Below are positions 50,252 to 59,925 of a stretch of DNA of 64,000 nt, piece after piece (the first letter of the stretch is position 1; each line of letters begins with the position of its first letter). The notes under the pieces are model-generated. The model was not told where the DNA came from, ran no database searches, and saw only the letters and a program-made list of their open reading frames with translations. The position numbers and the translations under genes were made by a program. This stretch comes from Mitsuaria sp. WAJ17 (GTDB lineage Bacteria; Pseudomonadota; Gammaproteobacteria; Burkholderiales; Burkholderiaceae_C), in contig NZ_JACJUG010000003.1 in NCBI RefSeq assembly GCF_014174515.1, positions 233,959 to 297,958 of the forward strand, read 5' to 3'.

Positions 50252-53029
50252 ATGAGCAAACCCATCCTGCTGCTGGTCGACGGCTCCAGCTTCCTCTACC
50301 GCGCCTTCCATGCCCTGCCGGACCTGCGCGGCCCCGAGGGCCAGCCCACCGGCGCCGTGCATGGCTTCGTGGCCATGATGAAGAAGCTGCGCGATGACAT
50401 CGGCGCCGAGCACGCCGCCTGCGTGTTCGACGCCAAGGGCCCGACCTTCCGGGATGACTGGTACCCCGAGTACAAGGCCCATCGACCGCCCATGCCGGAC
50501 GACCTGCGGGCGCAGATCGCCCCCATCCACGAGGTGGTGAAGCTGCTGGGCTGGCCGCTGCTGGAGGTGCCCGGCATCGAGGCAGACGACGCCATCGGCA
50601 CCCTGGCCCGCCTGGGCGCCGAGAGCGGCCACCAGGTGGTCGTCGCCACGGGTGACAAGGACCTGGCCCAGCTGGTCAATGCCGACGTCAGCCTGATCAA
50701 CACCATGGCCAAGCCGCCCGAGCGCCTGGACGTGGCCGGCGTCATGGAGAAGTTCGGCGTGCCGCCGGACCGCATCATCGACTACCTGACCCTCATGGGC
50801 GATGCCGTCGATAACGTGCCCGGCGTCGAGAAGGTGGGCCCCAAGACCGCCGCCAAGTGGATCGCCGAGTACGGCTCACTGGACGGCGTGGTCGCCAGCG
50901 CTGACAAGATCAAGGGCGTGGCCGGCGAGAACCTGCGCAAGGCTCTGGATTGGCTGCCCACGGGCCGCCGCCTGGTGACCGTCAAGCTGGACTGCGACCT
51001 GAACGGCCATGTGCCGCAATGGCCGGCCCTGGACGCCCTGGCCCTGCAGCCGGTGGACAAGCCGGGCCTGCTGGACTTCTTCACCCGCTACGGCTTCCGC
51101 ACGCTCAAGCGGGAGCTGGAAGCGGAGCTGGGCGGCAGTGCGGCGCCCGCGCCCAAGCCTGCTGCGGGCACGACGGGAGACCTGTTCGCGGACGTCGAGC
51201 CGCCGGCCGAGGCTGCGCAGATCGAGCGCCGCTACGACACGATCCTGGACTGGGCCGCCTTCGAGGCCTGGCTGGCGCGCCTTCAGGCCGCGCCCCTGGC
51301 GGCCCTGGACACCGAGACGGACTCCCTGGACCCCATGGCCGCCCGCATCGTGGGCCTGTCCTTCTCCGACAAGCCCGGCGAGGCCTGCTACATCCCCCTG
51401 CGCCACAGCGGCCCGGACGCGCCCGAGCAACTGCCCATGAACGAGGTCCTGGCCCGCCTCAAGCCCTGGCTGGAGGACGGCTCGCGGGCCAAGCTGGGCC
51501 AGAACGTCAAGTACGACCTGCATGTCTTCGCCAACCAAGGCATTGCCGTGCAGGGCTATGTGCACGACACCATGCTGGAAAGCTATGTGCTGGAGGCGCA
51601 CAAGACCCACGGTCTCGAGGCCCTGGCCGAGCGCCACCTGGGCCGCCATGGCCTGAGCTATGAAGACCTCTGCGGCAAGGGCGTGCACCAGATCCCCTTC
51701 GCCCAGGTCGATGTGGCCCGGGCGGCGGAGTACTCCAGCGAGGACTCCGAGATGTGCCTGCACGTGCACGAGCTGCTGCAGCCGCGCCTGCAGGCCGATG
51801 CGGGGCTGGATTTCGTCTACCGCCAGATCGAGATGCCGGTGGCCCTGCTGCTGGCGCGCATCGAGCGCACCGGCGTGCTGATCGACGGCGCGCGCCTGCA
51901 GGCCCAGAGCCACGAGCTGGCGCAGCGCCTGGTGGCCATCGAGCAGCAGGCCTACGAGATCGCCGGCCAGCCTTTCAACATGGGCAGCCCCAAGCAGATC
52001 GGCGAGATCCTCTTCAACAAGCTGGGCCTGCCCGTGGTCAAGAAGACCGCCACCGGCGCGCCCTCGACCGATGAGGAAGTGCTGGACAAGCTGGCCCAGG
52101 ACTACCCGCTGCCGGCCAAGATCCTCGAGTACCGCGGCCTGGCCAAGCTCAAGAGCACCTACACCGACAAGCTGCCGCTGATGGTCAATGCGCAGACGGG
52201 GCGGGTGCACACCTCCTACTCGCAGGCGGTGGCGGTGACGGGGCGCTTGTCCAGCAACGACCCGAATCTGCAGAACATCCCCATCCGCACCGCGGAAGGC
52301 CGCCGCGTGCGCGAGGCCTTCGTGGCGCCGCCGGGGCATGTGATCGTCAGCGCTGACTACTCGCAGATCGAGCTGCGCATCATGGCCCACATCAGCGAGG
52401 ACCCGGGCCTGCTCAAGGCTTTCCAGGACGGGCTGGACGTGCACCGCGCCACGGCCTCCGAGGTCTTCGGCGTGCCGGTGGCCGAGGTCACGAGCGAGCA
52501 GCGCCGCTATGCCAAGACGATCAACTTCGGCCTGATCTACGGCATGGGCGCTTTCGGCCTGGCGCAGTCCCTGGGCATCGAGCAGAAGGCGGCCAAGGAC
52601 TACATCGACCGCTACTTCACCCGCTTTGCCGGCGTGCGCCAGTACATGGACACCACGCGCGAGCAGGCCAAGGAACTGGGCTACGTCAGCACCGTCTTCG
52701 GCCGGCGGCTGTGGCTGCCCGAGATCAAGTCCCCCAACGGCCCGCGACGTGCAGGCGCCGAGCGCCAGGCCATCAACGCGCCCATGCAGGGCACGGCGGC
52801 CGACCTGATCAAGCTGGCCATGATCGCGGTGCAGCAGGCGCTGGACGACGAGGGCAAGCAGAGCCGCATCGTGATGCAGGTGCATGACGAACTGGTTTTC
52901 GAGGTGCCTGAGGCAGAGTTGGACTGGATTCGCGCCGTGGTGCCCCGGCTGATGGCAGGCGTGGCCCAGCTCAAGGTGCCGCTGCTGGCCGAGGTTGGGG
53001 TCGGGTCGAACTGGGACGAGGCACATTGA
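50252..53029 (+). CDS. polA: DNA polymerase I
   Basis: A 925-residue enzyme with three domains. The 5'-3' exonuclease is at about 1-290 (LLLVDGSSFLYRAFHAL, YKAHRPPMPDDL, GDKDLAQLV, LMGDAVDNVPGV). The 3'-5' exonuclease domain is at about 330-520, with its catalytic acidic residues intact in LAALDTETDSLDP, so proofreading is probably active. The polymerase domain has VSADYSQIELRIMAHIS (motif A), RRYAKTINFGLIYGMGAFGLA (O-helix, motif B) and VMQVHDELVFEV (motif C). It fills gaps and removes RNA primers. It is transcribed alone. Confidence 0.97.
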   Translation: MSKPILLLVDGSSFLYRAFHALPDLRGPEGQPTGAVHGFVAMMKKLRDDIGAEHAACVFDAKGPTFRDDWYPEYKAHRPPMPDDLRAQIAPIHEVVKLLGWPLLEVPGIEADDAIGTLARLGAESGHQVVVATGDKDLAQLVNADVSLINTMAKPPERLDVAGVMEKFGVPPDRIIDYLTLMGDAVDNVPGVEKVGPKTAAKWIAEYGSLDGVVASADKIKGVAGENLRKALDWLPTGRRLVTVKLDCDLNGHVPQWPALDALALQPVDKPGLLDFFTRYGFRTLKRELEAELGGSAAPAPKPAAGTTGDLFADVEPPAEAAQIERRYDTILDWAAFEAWLARLQAAPLAALDTETDSLDPMAARIVGLSFSDKPGEACYIPLRHSGPDAPEQLPMNEVLARLKPWLEDGSRAKLGQNVKYDLHVFANQGIAVQGYVHDTMLESYVLEAHKTHGLEALAERHLGRHGLSYEDLCGKGVHQIPFAQVDVARAAEYSSEDSEMCLHVHELLQPRLQADAGLDFVYRQIEMPVALLLARIERTGVLIDGARLQAQSHELAQRLVAIEQQAYEIAGQPFNMGSPKQIGEILFNKLGLPVVKKTATGAPSTDEEVLDKLAQDYPLPAKILEYRGLAKLKSTYTDKLPLMVNAQTGRVHTSYSQAVAVTGRLSSNDPNLQNIPIRTAEGRRVREAFVAPPGHVIVSADYSQIELRIMAHISEDPGLLKAFQDGLDVHRATASEVFGVPVAEVTSEQRRYAKTINFGLIYGMGAFGLAQSLGIEQKAAKDYIDRYFTRFAGVRQYMDTTREQAKELGYVSTVFGRRLWLPEIKSPNGPRRAGAERQAINAPMQGTAADLIKLAMIAVQQALDDEGKQSRIVMQVHDELVFEVPEAELDWIRAVVPRLMAGVAQLKVPLLAEVGVGSNWDEAH

Positions 53030-53059
53030 CCCCCCCTACCGGCTTCGCCGGCATTGCAG

Positions 53060-53180
53060 GCCGCGCCAGGCCAGAGGCCTGGCCCTTCGGCAGGCACAAA
53101 CGCCCAGGCGTTTGCGTCCGGCCTCAGCCCCCCAGGGGGGGCGAGCCCGTAGGCCCGGCGGAGCCGGATCCTCGGGCTCC
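53060..53180. repeat. REP-like palindromic repeat (copy 2) between polA and lolC
   Basis: The core at 53137-53180 matches the repeat at 31317-31360 in 39 of 44 bases, including the nested GAGCCCG/CGGGCTC and CCGGC/GCCGG inverted repeats. Other short inverted repeats precede it (an AAACGCC/GGCGTTT pair near 53098-53113, and AGGCCAG/CTGGCCT-type pairs). The 263-base gap has no supportable gene. Confidence 0.6.
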
Positions 53181-53292
53181 GTGCCTGGCGCCGGGCTGCG
53201 TCGGCGGGGGGAGGGCGCTGTGCCTGCTTCGGCGAGCCCTCCTGGGGGTTCACAGGTTCAAGGCCGCGCGAGCGGCGCATGCAAGGTGATTG

Positions 53293-54541
53293 ATGGATTT
53301 ACCGTATGAATGGCAGATCGGCTGGCGCTACACGCGTGCGGGCCGGGGCGGGCGGCGCAACCGCTTCATTTCCTTCATCTCCGGGGTGTCGATGCTGGGC
53401 ATCGCGCTGGGGGTGGCGGCGCTGATCATCGTGCTGTCGGTGATGAACGGCTTCCAGAAGGAGGTGCGGGACCGCATGCTGTCGGTGGTGTCGCACATCG
53501 AGCTGATGGGCTGGCAGGGCGAGAGCTTTCCTGACTGGCAGCAACTGGCCGAGCAGGCCAAGCGCCATCCGCAGGTGAAGGCGGCCGCGCCCTTCGTGGC
53601 CAACCAGGTGCTGGTGGCGCGGGGGGAGGACATGCGCGGCGCCATCGTGCGCGGCATCGACCCGGCGCTGGAGCCGGCCATGACCCCGCTGGCGGCCGAG
53701 CTCAAGGACACGGCGCTCAAGCGCCTGGTGCCCGGCGAGTTTGGCGTGCTGATCGGCGTGGAGATGGCCCGTGCGCTGCAGGTGCGCGAGGGCGACCGCA
53801 TCACACTGGCCGCGCCCACCGGCGACGTGACGCCGGCCGGTGTCTCGCCGCGCTTCAAGCAGTTCAAGGTGGTGGGCATCTTCAGCGCCGGCCACTACGA
53901 GTACGACAGCGCGCTGGCCCTGATCCATATCCAGGACGCCCAGCGTTTCTTCCGTGTGGAGGGCCCGACGGGCGTGCAGCTGCGACTGGCCGACGTGCAC
54001 CAAGCCCGTGAGGTGGGCGATCAGCTCTCGCTGACCTTCGGACCTTCCATCCGCGTGCGCGACTGGACCCGCACCAACGCCACCTGGTACGACGCCGTGC
54101 AGCTGGAGAAGCGCATGATGCGCATCATCCTGACGCTGATCGTCGCCGTGGCGGCCTTCAACCTGGTCTCGACCCTGGTGATGACGGTGACCGACAAGCA
54201 GAGCGACATCGCCATCCTGCGCACCCTGGGCGCAAGCCCGCGGTCCATCATGGGCATCTTCATGGTGCAGGGCGCGGCGGCAGGCGTCATGGGTACCTTC
54301 GGCGGGACCGCCCTGGGCCTGCTGGTGGCCTTCAACATCGACACCATCGTGCCGGCCATCGAACGCCTGCTCAACACCAGCTTCCTGCCCAGCAGCGTCT
54401 ACGTGATCAGCCGCATGCCCAGTGATCCGCAGTGGTCGGACATCGTTCCCATCGCCCTGACCTCCCTGGTCCTGGCCTTCCTGGCCACCCTCTACCCGAG
54501 CTGGCGCGCCAGCCGCGTGCAACCTGCGGAGGCCCTGCGCT

Positions 54542-54549
<8 letters not shown>
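53293..54549 (+). CDS. lolC: Lipoprotein-releasing ABC transporter permease LolC/E
   Basis: A 418-residue inner-membrane permease. It has TM1 near residues 23-45 ([27 protein letters not shown]), a large periplasmic MacB-type domain, and three C-terminal TM segments with [26 protein letters not shown]. With LolD it forms the complex that releases lipoproteins from the inner membrane to LolA. There is only one permease gene, so it is probably the single LolF-like type. The ATG at 53293 has AAGGTGAT upstream. It overlaps lolD by 8 bases. Confidence 0.94.
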
Positions 54550-55234
<685 letters not shown>

Positions 55235-55279
55235 GCGCGGGCTGCAGTAGGATCGGTGCCCCACTGTCCTGGAGGCCCC

Positions 55280-56149
55280 ATGTCTGCTGTCCCGCCCCGC
55301 TACATCCTCAAGCTCAGTTGCCCGGACCGGGCCGGCATCGTCCATGCCGTGACGGGTTTTCTGCTGGAGCAGGGCGGCAACATCCTGACCTCGGCTCAGC
55401 ACGGGGACGCCGACCACCAGCGCTTCTTCATGCGCATCGAGTTCGAGTGCGGCCGTGCCACGGCCGTGCCGGCCCTGCGCGAGGCCTTCGCGCCCCTGGC
55501 AAAGCAGCTGCAGATGGACTGGGAGCTGGTCGGACGCGAGACCAAGACGCGCGTGCTGCTGCTGGTCTCCAAGCTGGGGCACTGCCTCAACGACCTGCTT
55601 TTCCGTGTGCAGACGGGCCATCTGCCCATCGAGATCCCGGCCATCGTCTCCAACCACCGGGACTTCTACCAACTGGCCGCCTCGCACAACATCCCCTTTC
55701 ACCACTTCCCGCTGCTGAACTCCACGCCGGAGCAGAAGGCCGCGCAGGAGCGCAAGATCCGCGAGGTGGTCGAGGAGAACCGCATCGACCTCGTCGTGCT
55801 GGCCCGCTACATGCAGATTCTCTCGGGTGAGATGTGCGAGTACCTCTCGGGCCGCGCCATCAACATCCACCACAGCTTCCTGCCCAGTTTCAAGGGCGCG
55901 CGGCCCTATCACCAGGCCCACGAGCGTGGCGTCAAGCTGATCGGCGCCACGGCGCACTATGTGACCTCGGACCTGGACGAAGGCCCCATCATCGAGCAGG
56001 AGGTGGCCCGCATCGACCACAGCATGCCGCCCGAGCAGCTGGTGGCCATCGGCCGCGACACCGAGTGCGTGACCCTGGCCCGCGCCATTCAGTGGCATGC
56101 CGAACACCGCGTGCTGATGAATGGCAACCGGACGGTGGTCTTCCGCTGA
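55280..56149 (+). CDS. purU: Formyltetrahydrofolate deformylase
   Basis: A 289-residue enzyme that hydrolyses 10-formyl-THF to formate and THF, balancing the one-carbon pool for purine synthesis. The N-terminal ACT domain (ILKLSCPDRAGIVHAVTGFLLEQGGNIL) senses glycine and methionine in E. coli. The C-terminal formyltransferase-like domain has VLARYMQILSG, NIHHSFLPSFKGARPY and GATAHYVTSDLDEGPII, containing the His and Asp catalytic residues. TGGAGG lies 4 bases before the ATG at 55280. It is followed by a TatD gene after 16 bases. Confidence 0.95.
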   Translation: MSAVPPRYILKLSCPDRAGIVHAVTGFLLEQGGNILTSAQHGDADHQRFFMRIEFECGRATAVPALREAFAPLAKQLQMDWELVGRETKTRVLLLVSKLGHCLNDLLFRVQTGHLPIEIPAIVSNHRDFYQLAASHNIPFHHFPLLNSTPEQKAAQERKIREVVEENRIDLVVLARYMQILSGEMCEYLSGRAINIHHSFLPSFKGARPYHQAHERGVKLIGATAHYVTSDLDEGPIIEQEVARIDHSMPPEQLVAIGRDTECVTLARAIQWHAEHRVLMNGNRTVVFR

Positions 56150-56165
56150 GGCCGGGGCCGCGGGC

Positions 56166-56984
56166 ATGTGGATAGACACCCATTGCCACCTCGACGCTGC
56201 CGAGTTCGATGCGGACCGGGAGGCCGTCGTGCAGCGCGCCCTCGAGGCCGGCGTGCGGCAGATCGTGATCCCGGCCGTCGCGGCCTTTGACTTCGACAGC
56301 GTGCACGAGCTGGCCCATCGCCACGGCTTCACCTACGCGCTGGGCATCCATCCGCTGTATGTGATGCAGGCCCGTGAGCAAGACCTGACCCTGCTCGCCG
56401 ACCGCTTGCGGGCCTGGCGCGACGACCCCCGCCTGGTGGCCGTGGGCGAGATCGGCCTGGACTTCTTCGTGGCGGGCATCGATGCCCAACGGCAGCAGCA
56501 GTGCTACCTGGCGCAGCTGAAGCTGGCCCGGGAGCAGGGCCTGCCCGTGTTGCTCCATGTGCGGCGAAGCGCTGACCAACTGCTGGCGGGCCTGCGCCGG
56601 ATTCCCGCGACGGGCGGCATCGCCCATGCCTTCAACGGCAGCGAACAGCAGGCGCAGTCCTTCTGGCAGCTGGGTTTTCGCCTGGGCTTTGGCGGCACGC
56701 TGACCTTCGATCGCTCTCTGCAGATCCGGCGCCTCGCGGCCTCCATGCCGGCCGAGGCGCTGGTGCTGGAGACCGATGCGCCTGACATCCCTCCGCAATG
56801 GCTCTACAGGACGGCGGCCCAGCGCGCTGCGGGTGAAACCACCCGCAACGAGCCGGCCGAGCTGCCGCGCATCGCCCAGGCCCTGGCCGAACTGCGCGGC
56901 TGGAATCTGGCGCAGACGGCTGCGCTGACCCTGGCCAATGCCCGGGCCGCGCTGCCGCGTCTGGCCTCGGTGGGCTTCCCATGA
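56166..56984 (+). CDS. TatD-family metal-dependent hydrolase (DNase)
   Basis: A 272-residue TIM-barrel hydrolase. Metal-binding motifs are WIDTHCHLD at the N-terminus, AVGEIGLDFF (Glu near residue 100), VLLHVRRS, AHAFNGS and LETDAPDIPP (Asp near 204). TatD proteins are 3'-5' exonucleases and AP-endonuclease-like enzymes used in DNA repair and quality control. The ATG at 56166 is the family start; a start upstream lies inside purU. It overlaps the acetyltransferase gene by 4 bases. Confidence 0.92.
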   Translation: MWIDTHCHLDAAEFDADREAVVQRALEAGVRQIVIPAVAAFDFDSVHELAHRHGFTYALGIHPLYVMQAREQDLTLLADRLRAWRDDPRLVAVGEIGLDFFVAGIDAQRQQQCYLAQLKLAREQGLPVLLHVRRSADQLLAGLRRIPATGGIAHAFNGSEQQAQSFWQLGFRLGFGGTLTFDRSLQIRRLAASMPAEALVLETDAPDIPPQWLYRTAAQRAAGETTRNEPAELPRIAQALAELRGWNLAQTAALTLANARAALPRLASVGFP

Positions 56985-57658
56985 GGCCCGTGAATGCGGG
57001 AAATGTATTGGGCGGCCGCCCGGCGCCAGCCTTGCTCGCCCGGATGGTCCGGGCCTGGCTGGCGGCACGCTCGCTGGCGCGGGGGCTGCCGGCGCCGGTG
57101 GACGAGGCGGGGGGCTATCGCGTGGACGTGCACTCGGATGCGGAGGTCCGGCGCTGGGTCTTTCCGGAGGTGACGCCTGAGCTGGGCCGGCTGGCGCGTT
57201 CGATCACCCAGCCGCGGCACTTCATCAAGCTCTGTGGCGACGCCGCGGATCTGCTGGCGGCCTTGCCTGCGGGCTGGCTGCTGTCCGAGCCAGGGCATCT
57301 CATGGTGGGGCCTGGGCATGGGCACGCGCCTGCACCGGTCTGTCCGACGGGCTATCGGCTGGCGGTCCGCTGCGCGGGCGGCCTCGCCGCCGTGCACATC
57401 CTGGCGCCTGACGGCACGCTGGCGGCCAGCGGCCACGCCGCCGAGCTGGACGGGGTGTTCATCTACGACCGCATCATCACCGAGCCCGGCCACCAGCGGC
57501 GCGGCCTGGGGCGCTTGCTGATGCAGCAACTGGGAGGCTGCAAGCGGGACGCGCAGGCCACCGAGCTGCTGGTGGCCACGGACCAGGGCCGGGCGCTCTA
57601 TGCGGCTCTGGGTTGGTCCGTGCTGTCGCCGTTCTCGACGGCGGCGCTGCCGGACTGA
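56981..57658 (+). CDS. GNAT-family N-acetyltransferase
   Basis: A 225-residue protein. The C-terminal half has the acetyl-CoA site (FIYDRIITEPGHQRRGLGRLLMQQL, the R/Q-x2-G-x-G/A pattern) followed by TELLVATDQGRALYAALGWSVLS. The N-terminal half is less typical and may be a separate binding region. The substrate is unknown. It is coupled to the TatD gene (ATGA overlap) and converges with the mscS-type gene 15 bases downstream. Confidence 0.88.
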   Translation: MRPVNAGNVLGGRPAPALLARMVRAWLAARSLARGLPAPVDEAGGYRVDVHSDAEVRRWVFPEVTPELGRLARSITQPRHFIKLCGDAADLLAALPAGWLLSEPGHLMVGPGHGHAPAPVCPTGYRLAVRCAGGLAAVHILAPDGTLAASGHAAELDGVFIYDRIITEPGHQRRGLGRLLMQQLGGCKRDAQATELLVATDQGRALYAALGWSVLSPFSTAALPD

Positions 57659-57673
57659 GCGGCAGCGCTGGCT

Positions 57674-58486
57674 TCAGCGGTTGCGCGGCGTGATGGGCGT
57701 CTCGGGCACCGGGTAGCCCGCCGCACCGAAGGTCGCGACCACGGCCTTGTGCGTGTCGAAGTAGACCTGCCAGTAGTGGTCGGTGTGGGTGTAGGGCCGC
57801 ACGCAGAGCAGGGGGCCTTCGGGCGTGAAGCTGAGAATCTCGACGTCCGGCGCGGGCGAGCTGGCCACGTTGGGGATCTGGGCCAGGGCCGTCTTGAGGC
57901 GGGCGATGGCGTCCAGCGGGTCCACGCTGTTGGCAATCTTGGCCACGCAGTCCACGCGGCGGAAGGGCAGGCTGGAGAAGTTCTGGATGGTGTCCGAGAA
58001 GATCTTGTTGTTGCCAATGATGGTCTGCACATTGTCCGGCGTCACCAGCGTGGTGCCGAAGAGGCCGATCTCCAGCACGGTGCCCGTGACCCCGCCCACC
58101 TGCACGAAGTCACCCACCTTGAAGGGGCGCAGCACCTGCATGAAGATGCCGGCGGCAAAGTGCGTCAGCAAGCCGCCCCAGGCGGTGCCTATGGCCAGGC
58201 CAGCGCCAGCCAGCAGGGCGGCGAAGGAGGTGGTGTGGATGCCGAAGATGTCCAGGATGGCCAGCACCAGGACGATGTTCAGGATCACCGACAGGATGGA
58301 GCGCAGGTAGGTGGACAGCGTGGAATCGATGCGCTTGCCGCGCTCCAGCGCCGCGCCCATCAGACGCAGCACCAGGCCAATGACCCAGCGGCCGATGATC
58401 CAGGCGGCCAGCGCGGCCAGGACCTTGAGTCCAAAATCCATGCCCTGGGTTCTCAGGAAATCCCAGATGGCTTCGGTATTCATCAT
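57674..58486 (-). CDS. MscS-type small-conductance mechanosensitive channel
   Basis: A 270-residue inner-membrane channel, the size of E. coli MscS. TM1 to TM3 span about residues 15-120, and TM3 with the pore helix is the Gly/Ala-rich AALLAGAGLAIGTAWGGLLTHFAAGIFMQVLRPFKVGDFV. The beta domain (VLEIGLFGTTLVTPDNVQTIIGNNKIFSD) and alpha/beta cytoplasmic vestibule follow. It opens on hypo-osmotic shock. A GGAGG lies 6 bases before the first of two adjacent ATGs (58486). Confidence 0.93.
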   Translation of the reverse strand: MMNTEAIWDFLRTQGMDFGLKVLAALAAWIIGRWVIGLVLRLMGAALERGKRIDSTLSTYLRSILSVILNIVLVLAILDIFGIHTTSFAALLAGAGLAIGTAWGGLLTHFAAGIFMQVLRPFKVGDFVQVGGVTGTVLEIGLFGTTLVTPDNVQTIIGNNKIFSDTIQNFSSLPFRRVDCVAKIANSVDPLDAIARLKTALAQIPNVASSPAPDVEILSFTPEGPLLCVRPYTHTDHYWQVYFDTHKAVVATFGAAGYPVPETPITPRNR

Positions 58487-58507
58487 TGCAATCCTCCGTG
58501 TTTTTGA

Positions 58508-59149
58508 ATGAATGACATGGCACGACGAACGCCCCAGGCCGCCGGCCGGATGACAGTGCGGCCAGCTGCCACGACGGCCCCATCGATTGAAGCGGCCGCG
58601 GCCGCTCCTGTGCTCCAGGGTTTGCCCGCGCTGGCCTCGCCCCATGCGAGGCTTCTGGTGCTGGGCAGCTTCCCCAGTGTCGCCTCGCTGGCCGCGCAGC
58701 AGTATTACGGCCACCCGCGCAACCAGTTCTGGCCGCTGCTGTCGGCGCTGTGGGGTCAGGACTTGCGTGCCATGCCCTACAGGGAACGCTGCGACTGGGT
58801 GGCCCGTCGCGGCCTGGCCGTCTGGGACGTCTACGCCAGCTGCCAGCGCGAGGGCAGCCTGGACGCCGACATTCGCGCCGCCGCGCCCAATGATTTGCAA
58901 GCGCTGGTGAGCAGGCTCCCGCAGCTGCGGGCAATCGCACACAATGGCGGGGAATCGGCGCGCAGCCTGCGCGTCACGCAAGCCCTCGGCCTGCCCGTCT
59001 TGCGCCTGCCCTCGACCAGCCCGGCCAATGCCAGCTGGAGCTTCGAGCGCAAGCTGCAGGCATGGCGCGAGGTCTTTGCTTTTGCTGGATTGCTGGATGA
59101 GCCTCAAGAAGAAGACGAAGGAAGCCGGCGGCCGCACGGCCGGCCCTGA
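58508..59149 (+). CDS. DNA-deoxyinosine glycosylase (uracil-DNA-glycosylase superfamily)
   Basis: A 213-residue protein. The superfamily motif LLVLGSFPSVASLAAQQYYGHPRNQFWPLLSALWG is that of hypoxanthine-DNA glycosylases, and later RAIAHNGGESAR and RLPSTSPANASWSFERKL complete the active site. It should remove deaminated adenine from DNA. The exact start is uncertain: the first about 40 residues are Ala/Thr-rich and unconserved, and no good ribosome site is visible. It overlaps the next gene by 53 bases. Confidence 0.88.
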   Translation: MNDMARRTPQAAGRMTVRPAATTAPSIEAAAAAPVLQGLPALASPHARLLVLGSFPSVASLAAQQYYGHPRNQFWPLLSALWGQDLRAMPYRERCDWVARRGLAVWDVYASCQREGSLDADIRAAAPNDLQALVSRLPQLRAIAHNGGESARSLRVTQALGLPVLRLPSTSPANASWSFERKLQAWREVFAFAGLLDEPQEEDEGSRRPHGRP

Positions 59150-59924
59150 ATGGACGCATGCCACGCTGTCGGAGTTCGACGGCGTCCGCTTCCTGCACCT
59201 GGACAGCATCTGGGTCCAGGGCGCCATGCGCATCCGCAAGCCCCAGGTGCTGGAGCTGGAGTACATCCAGCGCATGATGGCCTGGATGCTGTGGCGTGAT
59301 GCCGAGTCCCTGCGCGAAGGCCATGCCGTGCAACTGGGCCTGGGTGCCGCGGCGCTGACCCGCTTCAGCCACAAGGTGTTGCGCATGCAGACCACGGCTG
59401 TGGAGATCAACCCTACCGTGATCGCCGCCTGCCGCAGCTGGTTCCACCTGCCCGAGGACGACGAGCGCCTCACTGTCCTGAACCAAGACGCCGCCCGCTG
59501 GGTGGCTGATCCCACGAACCTGCAGACGGTGCAGGTGCTCAATGTGGATCTCTACGACCATGATGCCGCCTCGCCCGTGCTGGACGACGAGGACTTCTAT
59601 GCCGCCTGCCGCGGTGTGCTGGCCGACGGGGGCCTGATGACAGTCAACCTCTTCGGGCGAGCCGCCAGCTTCGCCCGCAGCGCCTCTCGCATTGCCCGTG
59701 TGTTCGGCAGCGACCAGGTCTGGAGCCTCGCGCCCACCAAAGAGGGCAACACCGTGGTGGTGGCGGCCCGTGGCGTGCAGGTGCCTGATCGCGAAGAGCT
59801 GGAGCGCCGCGCCGATAAGATCGAGGAGCGCTATGGCAGCCATGGTCTGCCGGCGCGCAAGTGGCTGCGCCTCGTGCGCCCCTTGCCGATGAGCATCATT
59901 GCCCAGATAGCGGAAAAGGCCTGA
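59097..59924 (+). CDS. Spermidine-synthase-like methyltransferase-fold protein
   Basis: A 275-residue protein with the Rossmann core of the polyamine-synthase family (AVQLGLGAAALTRFSHKVL, TTAVEINPTVIAACRSWFHLP, VLNVDLYDHDAASPVL). It lacks the N-terminal beta-domain and the conserved putrescine-binding pattern, so it is probably not a true spermidine synthase. It starts MSLKKKTKEAGG inside the glycosylase gene. The gap to the GspE-type gene is 1 base, which suggests one transcript from 58508 to 61719. Confidence 0.8.
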   Translation: MSLKKKTKEAGGRTAGPEWTHATLSEFDGVRFLHLDSIWVQGAMRIRKPQVLELEYIQRMMAWMLWRDAESLREGHAVQLGLGAAALTRFSHKVLRMQTTAVEINPTVIAACRSWFHLPEDDERLTVLNQDAARWVADPTNLQTVQVLNVDLYDHDAASPVLDDEDFYAACRGVLADGGLMTVNLFGRAASFARSASRIARVFGSDQVWSLAPTKEGNTVVVAARGVQVPDREELERRADKIEERYGSHGLPARKWLRLVRPLPMSIIAQIAEKA

Positions 59925-59925
59925 G